61,215 nt of DNA from an uncultured Oscillospiraceae bacterium (GCA_910588625.1 CAJUQN010000008.1:1-61215); one strand, 5' to 3'; counted from the stretch's first letter, positions 39,355 through 48,610 are shown. Made by a program: numbers and translations. Notes: generated from the sequence alone by a model not told the origin.

Positions 39355-42144
39355 TTACTTCTTATTCTTGCGGGCCGCCCGCTTGATCTTGATCTCCCGC
39401 TTGATCATGTTGGGTAGGATGGCCTTCATCTTGTCCTCCGCCTTTATCATGGTGGAGCACTCCGGGCGGTCCCGGTGGAGATGGATGGCGTCGAACTCAC
39501 ACCGGGTGGTGCACAATCCGCAGCCGATGCACTTGTTGGGGTCCACAATGGACGCGCCGCAGCCCAGGCAGCGGGCGGTCTCCGCCTTGACCTGCTCCTC
39601 GGTAAAGGTGCGCTTGGCGTCCCGGAAGGACTTTTTCCAGTCAAAGCTGTCATCCATGCCGGGGATCTGGCGGGAGGCGTTATCGTACTGCTCCACCTTG
39701 ATGTTATTTTTGTTCAGCTCCACGAAGTACCGGGGGTCCCGGCCGATGGTCATGCTGGTGTTGGGCTGGACGAAGCGGTGGAGGGAGACGGCGGCTTCCT
39801 TGCCCGCCGCGATGGCGTCGATGGCGAACTTGGGGCCGGTGTAAACGTCGCCGCCCACGAACACGTCGGGTTGAGCGGTCTGATAGGTCTTGGCGTCAGC
39901 CTTGGCCCAACCGCCCCGGGCCAGCTCCACTTGACTGCCCTCCAGCAGCTCGCCCCATTCCACGCTCTGGCCGATGGACAGCACCACGTGGTCGCAGGGG
40001 ACGGTGATGGTGTCCTGTTCGTCGTACTGGGGGGCGAAACGGCCCTGACCGTCCCACACGCTGGTGCACCTCATGAACACCACGCCAGACACCTTGCCGC
40101 CCTCGGTGAGCACCTCTTTGGGCCCCCAGCCGCATTGGATGGTGATGTTCTCCTCCTCCGCTTCGGCAATCTCTTCCAGGGAAGCGGGCATTTTGTCCCT
40201 GGGCTCCAGGCAGTACATCCGGACGCTGTCCGCCCCACAGCGGTGGGCGGTGCGGGCGGCGTCGATTGCCACGTTGCCGCCGCCGACCACCACGGTTTTG
40301 CCGGGGACCTGCATCTTCTCATTGGCCAGGGCCTCCCGCAGGAACTCCACGGCGGACCACACGCCCTCAGAGGACTCGCCGGGGATACCGGGCAGGCGGC
40401 CCCGCTGGCAGCCGATGGCGATGTAGAACGCCTCGTAGCCCTGGGCCCGCAGGTCGTCCAGGGTCAGGTCCTTGCCCACCTCTACGCCACAGCGGAAGTC
40501 CACGCCCAACGCCCGGATGATGTCGATCTCGGCGTCGATGACGTCCTTCTCCAGCTTGAAGGAGGGGATGCCGTAGCGAAGCATACCGCCCAGCTCCTTG
40601 TTTTTCTCGAACACGGTGGGCTCGTAGCCCTTGAGGGCCAGGTAGAACGCACAGGACAGCCCCGCCGGACCACCGCCGATGATGGCGATTTTCTGGGAGA
40701 ACTCACCCTCCAGCTTGGGGATGACCTTTTTGGGGATAAAGCGGTTTTCCGCCTTCAAGTCCTGTTGAGCGATGAACTTTTTCACCTCGTCGATGGCCAC
40801 GGCCTGGTCGATGGCGCCCCGGGTGCAGACGTCCTCGCACCGGCGGTTGCAGACGCGGCCGCAGACGGCGGGGAAGGGGTTTTCCTTTTTGATAAGCTCC
40901 AACGCCTCGGTGTACTTGCTCTGGGCCGCCAGCTTCAGGTAGCCTTGGACGGCAATGTGGGCGGGGCAGGCGGTCTTGCAGGGGGCGGTGCCTGTCTCGT
41001 GGGTGTTGATGCGGTTCTTGTCCCGGTAGTCGATGGTCCACTTCTCCGGGCCCCACTTCACCTCGTCGGGCAGCTCCTGGCGGGGGTATTGGACGGGGCC
41101 GTGGGTGGTGCACAGCTTCTGGCCCAGCTTGGCCGCTCCGGCGGGGCACACCTCCACACAGCCCCCGCAGGCCACACACTTTTCCTCCTCCACACGGGCC
41201 ACGTAGGCGGACCGGCTCATGTTAGGGGTGTTGAACAGCTGGGAGGTGCGCAGGGCGTTGCAGACGTTGACGTTGCAGTTGCAGATGGCGAAAATCTTCT
41301 CCTCGCCGTCAATGTTGGTGATCTGGTGGACGAAGCCGTTCTCCTCCGCCCGCTGGAAGATGTCCAGGGCCTCCTCATAGGTGATGTAGCGCCCGCCCTT
41401 GTCCGTCTCCACCACATAGTCCGCCATGTCGCCCACCGCCACGCACCAGCCCTCGGGGTCGTCGCCGCAGCCCTCGCCCATCCGGGCCCGGCTCATCCGG
41501 CAGGAGCAGGGAGAGGCGGCGAACTTGCCGTATTTTTTCAGCCAGTGAGAGATGTGCTCGATGGAGATGGACTTGTTCTCCATGCCGATGGCCTGCTCCA
41601 CAGGGATGACGTGCATACCGATGCCCGCCCCTCCGGGAGGGACCATGGGGGTGATCTTCTCCAGGGGCAGGAAAGTCATGCGCTCGAAGAAAGCGGTGAC
41701 CTCCGGGTTATCCTGGATAAGGGGCTTGCGCATATTGAAAAACTCGGCGCTGCCCGGCACGAACTGAGGCAGGACCCAGCGCTTTTCGTGTTTGGGGTTT
41801 TTGCCGTCCAGGTTTTCCCAGTGGTACTCCAAGAGGCCCGCCAGACTCATTTCGTCCAGCAGCTTTTGGAGCTTATCCGTCCCCAGCCCGGACCGCTTTT
41901 GGAGCTGGGCGAAAGTAAGGGGCTTGCGCACGTCCATTTTCAGGGCCAGGTCGGCCATCTCATCTGTGACGATGCCGGCCAGCCCCCAATACTCCGGGTC
42001 CTCGGCGGTGACGCCGTGGAGCTTTGCGGGCACCCGGTCGGTGATCTTGCGGCCCAGCTTCAAGATCTTTTCCCGGGGGTGGCCGGTCTTGGGAATCTCA
42101 AAAGGCAGCTTGCTCTCGTCTAAGGGGAAGTTCGTTTTACCCAT
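39355..42144 (-). CDS. Large Fe-S flavoprotein oxidoreductase (GltD/PreT-like) fused to ferredoxin domains
   Basis: 929 residues from MGKTNFPLDE. Layout: a winged-helix-like segment (about 70-110); a Cys-rich region with C213, C215, C226, C234 and C288/C290/C295; a ferredoxin CxxCxxCxxxC at 323-333. Then comes a GltD-type N-terminal Fe-S domain (C389, C393, C428, C432, C436, C440), FAD site IIGGGPAG (about 489-496), a second Rossmann fold VVVGGGNVAIDAARTA, and a C-terminal ferredoxin (CLGCG, CIGCGLC). It should move electrons between NAD(P)H and ferredoxin-like partners. Sitting between hypB and hypA (gaps of two and three bases), it is likely tied to nickel-enzyme or hydrogen metabolism. Confidence 0.88.
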   Translation of the reverse strand: MGKTNFPLDESKLPFEIPKTGHPREKILKLGRKITDRVPAKLHGVTAEDPEYWGLAGIVTDEMADLALKMDVRKPLTFAQLQKRSGLGTDKLQKLLDEMSLAGLLEYHWENLDGKNPKHEKRWVLPQFVPGSAEFFNMRKPLIQDNPEVTAFFERMTFLPLEKITPMVPPGGAGIGMHVIPVEQAIGMENKSISIEHISHWLKKYGKFAASPCSCRMSRARMGEGCGDDPEGWCVAVGDMADYVVETDKGGRYITYEEALDIFQRAEENGFVHQITNIDGEEKIFAICNCNVNVCNALRTSQLFNTPNMSRSAYVARVEEEKCVACGGCVEVCPAGAAKLGQKLCTTHGPVQYPRQELPDEVKWGPEKWTIDYRDKNRINTHETGTAPCKTACPAHIAVQGYLKLAAQSKYTEALELIKKENPFPAVCGRVCNRRCEDVCTRGAIDQAVAIDEVKKFIAQQDLKAENRFIPKKVIPKLEGEFSQKIAIIGGGPAGLSCAFYLALKGYEPTVFEKNKELGGMLRYGIPSFKLEKDVIDAEIDIIRALGVDFRCGVEVGKDLTLDDLRAQGYEAFYIAIGCQRGRLPGIPGESSEGVWSAVEFLREALANEKMQVPGKTVVVGGGNVAIDAARTAHRCGADSVRMYCLEPRDKMPASLEEIAEAEEENITIQCGWGPKEVLTEGGKVSGVVFMRCTSVWDGQGRFAPQYDEQDTITVPCDHVVLSIGQSVEWGELLEGSQVELARGGWAKADAKTYQTAQPDVFVGGDVYTGPKFAIDAIAAGKEAAVSLHRFVQPNTSMTIGRDPRYFVELNKNNIKVEQYDNASRQIPGMDDSFDWKKSFRDAKRTFTEEQVKAETARCLGCGASIVDPNKCIGCGLCTTRCEFDAIHLHRDRPECSTMIKAEDKMKAILPNMIKREIKIKRAARKNKK

Positions 42145-42146
42145 GA

Positions 42147-42821
42147 TTACTCTCCTCTCTGCCAGTCTCTGACCTGCTGGCGAAGCCAGTTGGCCCAGTC
42201 CTCCACGCCCTCGCCGGTCTTGGCACAGATGGGGATGACCACCGCCTCCGGGTTGCGCATCCGGACGTATTCCGTGCACCGCTCCAGGTCGAAATCGAAA
42301 TAGGGGGCCACATCTATTTTATTGATGAGCACCACGTCACAGACCTGGAACATCAGTGGGTATTTCAGCGGCTTGTCATCCCCCTCGGGGACGGATAGAA
42401 TGGCGGCGTTTTTCGCGGCGCCCGTATCAAATTCCGCCGGGCACACCAGGTTGCCCACGTTCTCCAAAATAGCCAGCTCCACGTCGTTGTCGATGAGCTC
42501 ATCCAGACCCTGTCGGGTCATGTCGGCGTCCAGGTGGCACATACCGCCGGTGTGGAGCTGGATGGATTTCACTCCCGTCTGGGCCATGGCCCGGGCGTCC
42601 ACGTCGGAATCAATGTCTGCCTCCATGACGCCGATTTTCAGCTCGTCCTTCAACAGCTCCACCGTGCGCTTCAATGTGGTGGTCTTGCCTGCGCCGGGAG
42701 AGCTCATAAGATTGAGCAGAAAAATGCCCTTCTCCTTTAACTCCATGCGCAGCTTTTCCGCCCGCTTGTCGTTGTCGGCAAAGACGCTCTGCTTCACCTC
42801 GATGATGCGGACCATATCCAT
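42147..42821 (-). CDS. hypB: Hydrogenase nickel-incorporation GTPase HypB
   Basis: 224 residues from MDMVRIIEVKQS; start chosen for AGAGGAGAGG seven bases upstream. A SIMIBI-class GTPase: P-loop SSPGAGKTT, DADIDSDVDA switch, ENVGNLVCPAEFDTG (the HypB hallmark) and NKID specificity motif. The His-rich N-terminal Ni-storage stretch and the CxxCGC motif of E. coli HypB are absent, as in short HypB proteins. It heads the hypB-flavoprotein-hypA operon. Confidence 0.93.
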   Translation of the reverse strand: MDMVRIIEVKQSVFADNDKRAEKLRMELKEKGIFLLNLMSSPGAGKTTTLKRTVELLKDELKIGVMEADIDSDVDARAMAQTGVKSIQLHTGGMCHLDADMTRQGLDELIDNDVELAILENVGNLVCPAEFDTGAAKNAAILSVPEGDDKPLKYPLMFQVCDVVLINKIDVAPYFDFDLERCTEYVRMRNPEAVVIPICAKTGEGVEDWANWLRQQVRDWQRGE

Positions 42822-42862
42822 CAGATATCCTCTCCTCTCTGGTTGGACCAGATATTGTGAAC

Positions 42863-42892
42863 ATTTTATCATTTTCCCGGTTTTCTTGTCAA
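42863..42892 (-). promoter_or_regulatory. Promoter of the hypB operon
   Basis: On the minus strand a perfect TTGACA (42887-42892), an 18-base spacer and TAAAAT (42863-42868). A second TTGACA lies further upstream. The divergent GntR gene begins about 200 bases away. Confidence 0.7.
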
Positions 42893-42942
42893 TGACTGGG
42901 ATATGTTTCAAAATAATTTGTCAAATCCACGATTTTAACCAG

Positions 42943-42971
42943 TTGTTTTTGTCCATTATAGATGATAAACT
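42943..42971 (+). promoter_or_regulatory. Promoter of the GntR regulator
   Basis: TTGTTT (42943-42948), a 17-base spacer and TAAACT (42966-42971), 46 bases before the start. Confidence 0.55.
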
Positions 42972-43017
42972 GTACTTGTGATATTTGGTACGGCCAGAAC
43001 CAGAAGGAGGGCATACT

Positions 43018-43728
43018 ATGGAATTTGCAAAGCTCTCGTCCCCCAGCTTAAAAGACCTGTTTGTCCAACAGCTCCAGGAGATGATTTTGTCCGGAGCCCT
43101 GCCTGTGGGCACCCAGCTTCCCCCGGAGCGCACCCTTGCCGAGCAGATGCATATCAGCCGCACGGTGGTAAACAGCGGGCTGGCGGAGCTGTCCGACCAG
43201 GGCTTTTTGGAGGTCCGCCCCCGGAAGGGGACCTGTGTGGCGGACTACCGCCAGAGGGGAAACCTGAGCACACTGGTGGCAATCATGCAGTACAAGGGTG
43301 GTGTGCTGGGGCGGGAGGAGATACGTTCCATCCTGGAGGTGCGCCGGGCGCTGGAGCACCTGGCAGCGGAGCGGGCCATCCTCCATGCCTCCGACGAGGG
43401 ACTGGAGCGGCTGGGGGAGGCCCTGGCCCAGATCGCCGCCGCGTCTAGCGCCGAGCAGGCGGCAGAAGCGGCCTTTGGGTTCCAGCATGAGTTGGCTTTG
43501 GTGGGAGGGAACAGCATTGTGCCGCTCATTTACTACTCATTTAAGCCGCCTGTCATTGCTTTGTGGGTGCGGTTTTGTAACCTGTATGGCATTCCGGCTT
43601 TGGTAAGCAACACGCAAAAACTCTATTCCCTGCTGTGCGCCAGGGACTTGGAAGGGGCCTCTCAGTGGATCGACGCCTATTTGGAGCAGGCCATCACTGG
43701 GAGCCAGCAGATCTACGGGCTGTCCTGA
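43018..43728 (+). CDS. GntR/FadR-family transcriptional regulator
   Basis: 236 residues. A GntR winged helix (about 8-78) with GALPVGTQLPPERTLAEQMH and ISRTVVNSGLAELSDQGFLE, then an all-helical FCD/FadR-type effector domain (about 95-236). AAGGAGG lies upstream of the start at 43018. It is divergent from hypB and so is the natural candidate regulator of the hypB-flavoprotein-hypA operon. The effector is unknown; FadR-type proteins usually bind carboxylates. Confidence 0.88.
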   Translation: MEFAKLSSPSLKDLFVQQLQEMILSGALPVGTQLPPERTLAEQMHISRTVVNSGLAELSDQGFLEVRPRKGTCVADYRQRGNLSTLVAIMQYKGGVLGREEIRSILEVRRALEHLAAERAILHASDEGLERLGEALAQIAAASSAEQAAEAAFGFQHELALVGGNSIVPLIYYSFKPPVIALWVRFCNLYGIPALVSNTQKLYSLLCARDLEGASQWIDAYLEQAITGSQQIYGLS

Positions 43729-43908
43729 TTTCGGGAACGGGGGGACGCCTCCGCTCTTTGGGCCTTGCCGGCCATACCAGCCCCGGGCCTCCGTTCGGAG
43801 CGCCCGCCGTCTCCTGACTAGAACCGGTTTCGCGCCTTCGCATACAATGGGAGTGGAAGGGGAGCGCTCTACCTATTCCCTTCGTATCAACCATCGGGAG
43901 GTACAAAT

Positions 43909-44745
43909 ATGGCTGAATTCATCGAGCCGGGCCCCATCGCCGATGCCGCCGGCATCCGCGAGGCCGTGTGCATCCACACCCGAAAAATTTTTGACAGCTG
44001 CCGCGATAAGGACTGCGTAGAGGACCTGCGGCTCTATCCTACCGTCAGCTCCCAGGCTGTCATCGACCGGGCCATCAGTTTGAAGGCCGGGCAGGCCGAG
44101 CTGCTGTACGCTTACATCGACGTGGAGCCTGTGGGCTTCAACCGCGGTTATTTCACTGTGGACGTGCGCTACTTCTACCGGGTCACCGCCGACGCCTTTG
44201 TGGGCGCGGCCCGGCCAGTGTCCATCTGCGGCCTGGCGGTGTTCGACAAGCGGGCCATCCTGTTTGGCAGCGAGGGCAGCGCCAAGGTGTTCTCCTCCAA
44301 CAGTCGGGCGGACGATCTGGATGAGCAGAACCTGGCCAGCACCAACCTGCCCATCGCCGTGGTGAACTCCGTGGACCCCATCATTCTGAGCATGCGCCTG
44401 TCCGACCCCTGCGAGCCGCCGGCCTGCTCCTGCGGCGACGGCGCCGAGGTGCCCGCGGGTATCGCCGGCTGCTTCCCCGGCGATCTGAATATGGGCGGCG
44501 AGGGCCGCCGGGTGTACGTCACCCTTGGGCAGTTCTCCATCATCCGCCTGGAGCGGGACAGCCAGCTGCTGATTCCCGCCTACGACTACTGCATGCCCAG
44601 CAAGGAATGCGCCGCCAGCGGCGGCGAGGAGGACCCCTGCGCCATCTTCCGCCAGGTGCAGTTCCCCATGGAGGAGTTCTTCCCGCCCAACACCATCACC
44701 CCGCCGGAGGGGTATCTGGAGACCAAGAACTGCTGCTGTAACTGA
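43909..44745 (+). CDS. Cys-rich conserved clostridial protein, function unknown
   Basis: 278 residues, start after CGGGAGG. No signal peptide or membrane helix. The N-terminal part reads VCIHTRKIFDSCRDKDCVED, followed by a beta-rich central region (YAYIDVEPVGFNRGYFTVDV). Cys clusters appear at PACSCGDG, YCMPSKECAA and the terminal NCCCN. I recall similar proteins in spore-forming Clostridia, and the Cys-rich ends and a CATACAAT sequence at 43840 (a sigma-E/K-like -10) fit a spore-coat role. That is inference only. It is followed by a strong terminator and stands alone. Confidence 0.7.
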   Translation: MAEFIEPGPIADAAGIREAVCIHTRKIFDSCRDKDCVEDLRLYPTVSSQAVIDRAISLKAGQAELLYAYIDVEPVGFNRGYFTVDVRYFYRVTADAFVGAARPVSICGLAVFDKRAILFGSEGSAKVFSSNSRADDLDEQNLASTNLPIAVVNSVDPIILSMRLSDPCEPPACSCGDGAEVPAGIAGCFPGDLNMGGEGRRVYVTLGQFSIIRLERDSQLLIPAYDYCMPSKECAASGGEEDPCAIFRQVQFPMEEFFPPNTITPPEGYLETKNCCCN

Positions 44746-44760
44746 GACCTTGGGCAACGG

Positions 44761-44792
44761 GGCGGAGCGGGCAACCGCTCCGCCTCTTAAAT
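44761..44792 (+). terminator. Terminator after the Cys-rich protein gene
   Basis: GGCGGAGCGG pairs with CCGCTCCGCC around GCAA, followed by TCTTAAATTTT. Confidence 0.75.
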
Positions 44793-44805
44793 TTTAATGA
44801 AGCTA

Positions 44806-44834
44806 TTCTCAATTGGGGAAAAACGTGGTAAAAT
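44806..44834 (+). promoter_or_regulatory. Promoter of the murB-rapZ-yvcK-whiA operon
   Basis: TTCTCA (44806-44811), a 17-base spacer and TAAAAT (44829-44834), 46 bases before the murB start. Confidence 0.55.
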
Positions 44835-44880
44835 AGCAAAATAATCACGACGTACTAAAACATTGTATCGGGAGGTCCCT

Positions 44881-45837
44881 ATGACGAACTGGAACGCCCT
44901 GTATGATCGCCTGCGGGAGGCGGCGCCGGACCTGGAGCTGCTTCGGGAGGAGCCTATGAGCCGCCACACGACCTTCCGTGTGGGGGGGCCCGCGGCGCTG
45001 ATGGCCCTGCCCAAGACTGTGGTGGAGGTCAAGGCCGTGCTGAAGGCCGCGCATGATTTGAAGATCGAGCCTTTCTTTCTGGGCAACGGCTCCAATCTAC
45101 TGGTCAGCGACCGTGGCACGGACCGCTTCGTGGTGAAGCTGTCGGGACGCCTGGAGAGGGGCGACGTGCGGGAGGCCAACCGGCAGCTGGTGGACTGGGG
45201 CGGCGGTTCGCTGTCCAAATTGGCTATGGCCGCGTTGGACCGGGGGCTGTCCGGGCTGGAGTTCGCCCAGGGAATCCCCGGGAGCGTGGGCGGCGGCGTC
45301 TACATGAACGCCGGGGCCTATGGGGGAGAAATCAGCAAAATCGTATCATCGGTGACGGCGCTGGAGCCGGACGGCACGGTGCGGGAGCTGACCAATGAGG
45401 AGTGCGGCTTTGGCTATCGCAAAAGCATCTTCTCCCAGAGCAGGCTGCTGGTTTTGCAGGTTTGCTTTGCCATGGAGCGGAAGGACCGGGCGGAAATTAA
45501 AGCCCAAATGGACGATTTTGCCGCCCGGCGGCGGGAAAAGCAGCCGTTGGAATACCCCAGCGCCGGGTCTACGTTCAAGCGTCCCGCCCCGGTGAACGGA
45601 CAGCCCGTCTACGCCGCCGCCCTCATCGATGGGTGCGGCCTGAAGGGCATGAGCGCGGGCGGGGCCCAAGTGTCGGAGAAACACGCGGGTTTCGTTGTCA
45701 ATAAGGGCGGGGCCACCTGCAAGGATATTGTGGAATTGATGGCCCTGGTGCGGGAGCGGGTATTCCGGGAGACGGGCGTCACTCTTGAGCCCGAGGTCCG
45801 CTACTTGGGAATGGAGGGAGAAGGATGGAATTTCTGA
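44881..45837 (+). CDS. murB: UDP-N-acetylenolpyruvoylglucosamine reductase
   Basis: 318 residues. It reduces UDP-GlcNAc-enolpyruvate to UDP-MurNAc with NADPH and FAD in peptidoglycan precursor synthesis. FAD-binding motifs are LGNGSNLLVSDRG and GLEFAQGIPGSVGGGVYMNA; the catalytic Ser lies in YPSAGSTFKRP and a Glu near the end is in LEPEVRYLG. Length and motifs fit type II MurB. Start 44881 follows CGGGAGG. It overlaps rapZ by 13 bases. Confidence 0.95.
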   Translation: MTNWNALYDRLREAAPDLELLREEPMSRHTTFRVGGPAALMALPKTVVEVKAVLKAAHDLKIEPFFLGNGSNLLVSDRGTDRFVVKLSGRLERGDVREANRQLVDWGGGSLSKLAMAALDRGLSGLEFAQGIPGSVGGGVYMNAGAYGGEISKIVSSVTALEPDGTVRELTNEECGFGYRKSIFSQSRLLVLQVCFAMERKDRAEIKAQMDDFAARRREKQPLEYPSAGSTFKRPAPVNGQPVYAAALIDGCGLKGMSAGGAQVSEKHAGFVVNKGGATCKDIVELMALVRERVFRETGVTLEPEVRYLGMEGEGWNF

Positions 45838-46688
45838 TCGTATCGGGGCTGTCCGGGGCGGGTAAGTCCACCGTCATGTCTATTTTAGAGGACAGCGGGT
45901 ATTTCTGCGTGGACAATCTGCCCCCCGTACTCATTCCCAAGTTCGCCGAGGTGTGCCTGGCGGGTACCGGGTCCTATGAGCGGGTGGCTATGGTGTGCGA
46001 CATCCGGGGCGGCGAGAACTTCGACGGCCTATTCGAGGCCATGGACGTCCTGAAGGGCATGAAGTTCCAATACAAGGTGCTGTTTGTGGAGGCGGACGGC
46101 GCGGCCATCATCAAACGCTACAAGGAGACCAGGCGCAGTCACCCCTTGATGGATGAGATGGGCAGCCTCACCCGCGCCGTGGAGCACGAGCGGGCAGTGA
46201 TGGAGCCGGTGCGGCAGCGTGCGGACTACATCATCAATAGCACCACCCTGCCGGTGCGCAAGCTGCGGGGACAGGTGCTGGATATGTTCGCCCCCAACCG
46301 CAAGAGTCTGAACGAGCTGAGCGTCACCGTCACCTCCTTCGGCTTCAAGTACGGCCTGCCGCTGGAGGCGGATTTGGTGTTTGACGTGCGTTTCCTGCCA
46401 AACCCCTTCTACGTGGAGGAGCTTCGCCCTCAGACTGGTCTGGACAGGGGCGTGGCCGAATACGTATTCGCAAACCCTGTCGCCCAGGAGTTGATGGAGC
46501 ATTTGCGGAATATAATGGGCTTCCTGCTCCCCCACTTCGTGGAGGAGGGCAAGAGCGCCCTGGTCATCGCCGTGGGCTGTACCGGCGGGCGGCACCGCTC
46601 GGTGGCGGTGACCCACGCGCTGTGCGAGTACATTCAGGGTTTGGGCTACGCCGCCGGTGAGACCCACCGGGACATGACGAGGGCATGA
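45825..46688 (+). CDS. rapZ: RNase adaptor / nucleotide-binding protein RapZ
   Basis: 287 residues (YvcJ in Bacillus). Binds ATP/GTP with the P-loop GLSGAGKS (residues 8-15). The C-terminal domain carries the GCTGGRHRSVAV motif. In E. coli it controls GlmS levels through small RNAs; in Firmicutes it affects competence and wall metabolism. It overlaps murB and, by four bases, yvcK, the classic rapZ-yvcK-whiA order. Confidence 0.95.
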   Translation: MEFLIVSGLSGAGKSTVMSILEDSGYFCVDNLPPVLIPKFAEVCLAGTGSYERVAMVCDIRGGENFDGLFEAMDVLKGMKFQYKVLFVEADGAAIIKRYKETRRSHPLMDEMGSLTRAVEHERAVMEPVRQRADYIINSTTLPVRKLRGQVLDMFAPNRKSLNELSVTVTSFGFKYGLPLEADLVFDVRFLPNPFYVEELRPQTGLDRGVAEYVFANPVAQELMEHLRNIMGFLLPHFVEEGKSALVIAVGCTGGRHRSVAVTHALCEYIQGLGYAAGETHRDMTRA

Positions 46689-47689
46689 GTATGAGCGATC
46701 TGAAACGGCGCAAGGGGCCCGCCATCGTGGCCCTGGGCGGAGGGCACGGCCTATCCGCCATTTTGAGGGGGCTGAAACTGTATACCGACGACCTGACTGC
46801 CATCGTTACCGTGGCGGACGACGGAGGCGGTTCCGGGATGCTCCGGGAGGACTTGGGAATGCCCCCTCCCGGCGATATCCGCAACTGCATGGAGGCGCTG
46901 GCGGATACGGAATCTCTCATGCAGCAGCTGTTGGCCTACCGCTTTCCCGATGGCCGGCTGGCGGGGCAGGCTTTCGGGAACCTGCTCCTGGCGGCGCTGG
47001 ACGGTGTCTGCGATTCTTTCGACCAGGCCGTGGCCCGGATGAGCGAGGTGTTGGCCATTACGGGCCGCATCCTGCCAGTGACTAACGCCAACGTCCAGCT
47101 GGAGGCCAGCTTTGAAAACGGCACCAGCGTGCGGGGCGAGTCCAAGATATCCGCTGCAAAAAAGGAGCAGAACTGCCGGATCCACCATGTGCGGCTATTG
47201 CCGGAGCACACCCCGGCGCTCCCTGCGGCGGTGGAGGCCATCCGGGAGGCGGAGGTCGTTTTGCTGGGGCCGGGAAGCCTGTACACCAGCGTCATCCCCA
47301 ATCTGTTGGTGGACGGCATCTCCGAGGCCATCGCAGACAGTCCGGCACTGAAGATCTACGTGTGCAACATCATGACCCAGGATGGGGAAACGGAGGGCAT
47401 GACGGCCCAGGAGCATCTGTCCGCATTATTGGAGCACGGTTTGCCCAGGATGGTAGACCTGTGCCTTTTCAACTCCGACCCTATCAGCCAGGAGCTGCTG
47501 GAGCGATATTCCGTCGAGGATGCAGAGCCCATGCGGGTGGACCGAAAGGAGATCGAGCTGCTGGGGGCCGAGGTGGTGTACCGTCCGCTGATGGATATGG
47601 ACTGCGGGTACGCCCGGCACTCCGGGGTGAAGGTGGCCCAGGCGGTGGTGGACCTCTATCACCAGAGGGCTGACACGAAAATCTTTTAA
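46685..47689 (+). CDS. yvcK: Gluconeogenesis factor YvcK/GlmR
   Basis: 334 residues of the CofD/YvcK family. In Bacillus it binds UDP-sugars and is needed for growth on gluconeogenic carbon and for correct wall synthesis. Motifs: ALGGGHGLSAILRGLK at the N-terminus, TVADDGGGSGMLREDLGMPP and GPGSLYTSVIPNLLV. Start ATG overlaps the rapZ stop (ATGA). It is functionally linked to murB upstream and to fbp elsewhere in the window. Confidence 0.95.
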   Translation: MSMSDLKRRKGPAIVALGGGHGLSAILRGLKLYTDDLTAIVTVADDGGGSGMLREDLGMPPPGDIRNCMEALADTESLMQQLLAYRFPDGRLAGQAFGNLLLAALDGVCDSFDQAVARMSEVLAITGRILPVTNANVQLEASFENGTSVRGESKISAAKKEQNCRIHHVRLLPEHTPALPAAVEAIREAEVVLLGPGSLYTSVIPNLLVDGISEAIADSPALKIYVCNIMTQDGETEGMTAQEHLSALLEHGLPRMVDLCLFNSDPISQELLERYSVEDAEPMRVDRKEIELLGAEVVYRPLMDMDCGYARHSGVKVAQAVVDLYHQRADTKIF

Positions 47690-47704
47690 GAGAGGTGAGG
47701 AGCC

Positions 47705-48610
47705 ATGGCCTTTTCCGCTGATGTGAAACAGGAGCTGTGCCGCTTCGGCGTGAGCCGCAAATGCTGTGCCCAGGCGGAGGCCTACGGCGTCCTGCTGTTC
47801 TGCGGGGTATTCCACAGCCGTCAGGCCCGCATCGTGACGGAGTGCGGAGCCTTGAAGGAGCGTCTGCCGGCGCTGTTCCGGAAGGCGTTCAAAGTGACCT
47901 TCGACCAGATCCCCGAGGAGGGGGAGGGAAAGGGCGCTTTTCTCATCGGGGACCCGGCCAAGCTAAAGGCAATTTTTGAAGCCTTTGATTTGGAGTGGGA
48001 CGCTTCGGTGTCCCTCCATATCAACCTGGCCATGCTGGAGGAGGAGCATTGTCGGACCGCCTTCCTGCGGGGGGCATTCCTGGCGGGCGGGTCGGTGACC
48101 GACCCTATGAAGGGCTATCATCTGGAGCTGGCCACCTCTCACTACCACGTGGGGAGGGAACTGCCCGCCCTGCTGCGGGAGGCGGGCTTTGAGCCCAAGG
48201 AGACGGACCGGAAGGGAAATCGGGTGGTCTATTTCAAGCAGTCCGAGCACATCGAGGATTTTTTGACCTTTTTGGGGGCGCCGGTGTCGGCCATGGCGGT
48301 GATGTCCGCTAAAATCGAGCGGGATTTACGGGGGAGCGTCAACCGTCAGGTGAACTGCGACAGCGCCAACCTGGACAAGACCGTGGCGGCGGCCCGGGAA
48401 CAGCTGGCGGCTATCGAGCGGCTGACGGCGTCCGGCCAGCTGGACGCCCTGCCGGACAAGCTCAAGGAGGCGGCGCGGCTGCGGGTGGAAAACCCGGAGC
48501 TGAATTTGAGCCAGCTGGCGGCGTTGTGTGACCCAGCCGTGAGTAAATCGGCCTTCAACCACCGGATGCGCAAGCTGATGGAATTGGCGGAGGGAGAAAA
48601 AGACAGATGA
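47705..48610 (+). CDS. whiA: DNA-binding protein WhiA
   Basis: 301 residues. A LAGLIDADG-like N-terminal domain (FLRGAFLAGGSVTDP is the hallmark) and a C-terminal helix-turn-helix (NPELNLSQLAALCDPAVSKS). In Firmicutes WhiA affects cell division and chromosome segregation. AGAGGTGAGG lies upstream of the start. It is the last gene of the operon. Confidence 0.95.
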   Translation: MAFSADVKQELCRFGVSRKCCAQAEAYGVLLFCGVFHSRQARIVTECGALKERLPALFRKAFKVTFDQIPEEGEGKGAFLIGDPAKLKAIFEAFDLEWDASVSLHINLAMLEEEHCRTAFLRGAFLAGGSVTDPMKGYHLELATSHYHVGRELPALLREAGFEPKETDRKGNRVVYFKQSEHIEDFLTFLGAPVSAMAVMSAKIERDLRGSVNRQVNCDSANLDKTVAAAREQLAAIERLTASGQLDALPDKLKEAARLRVENPELNLSQLAALCDPAVSKSAFNHRMRKLMELAEGEKDR

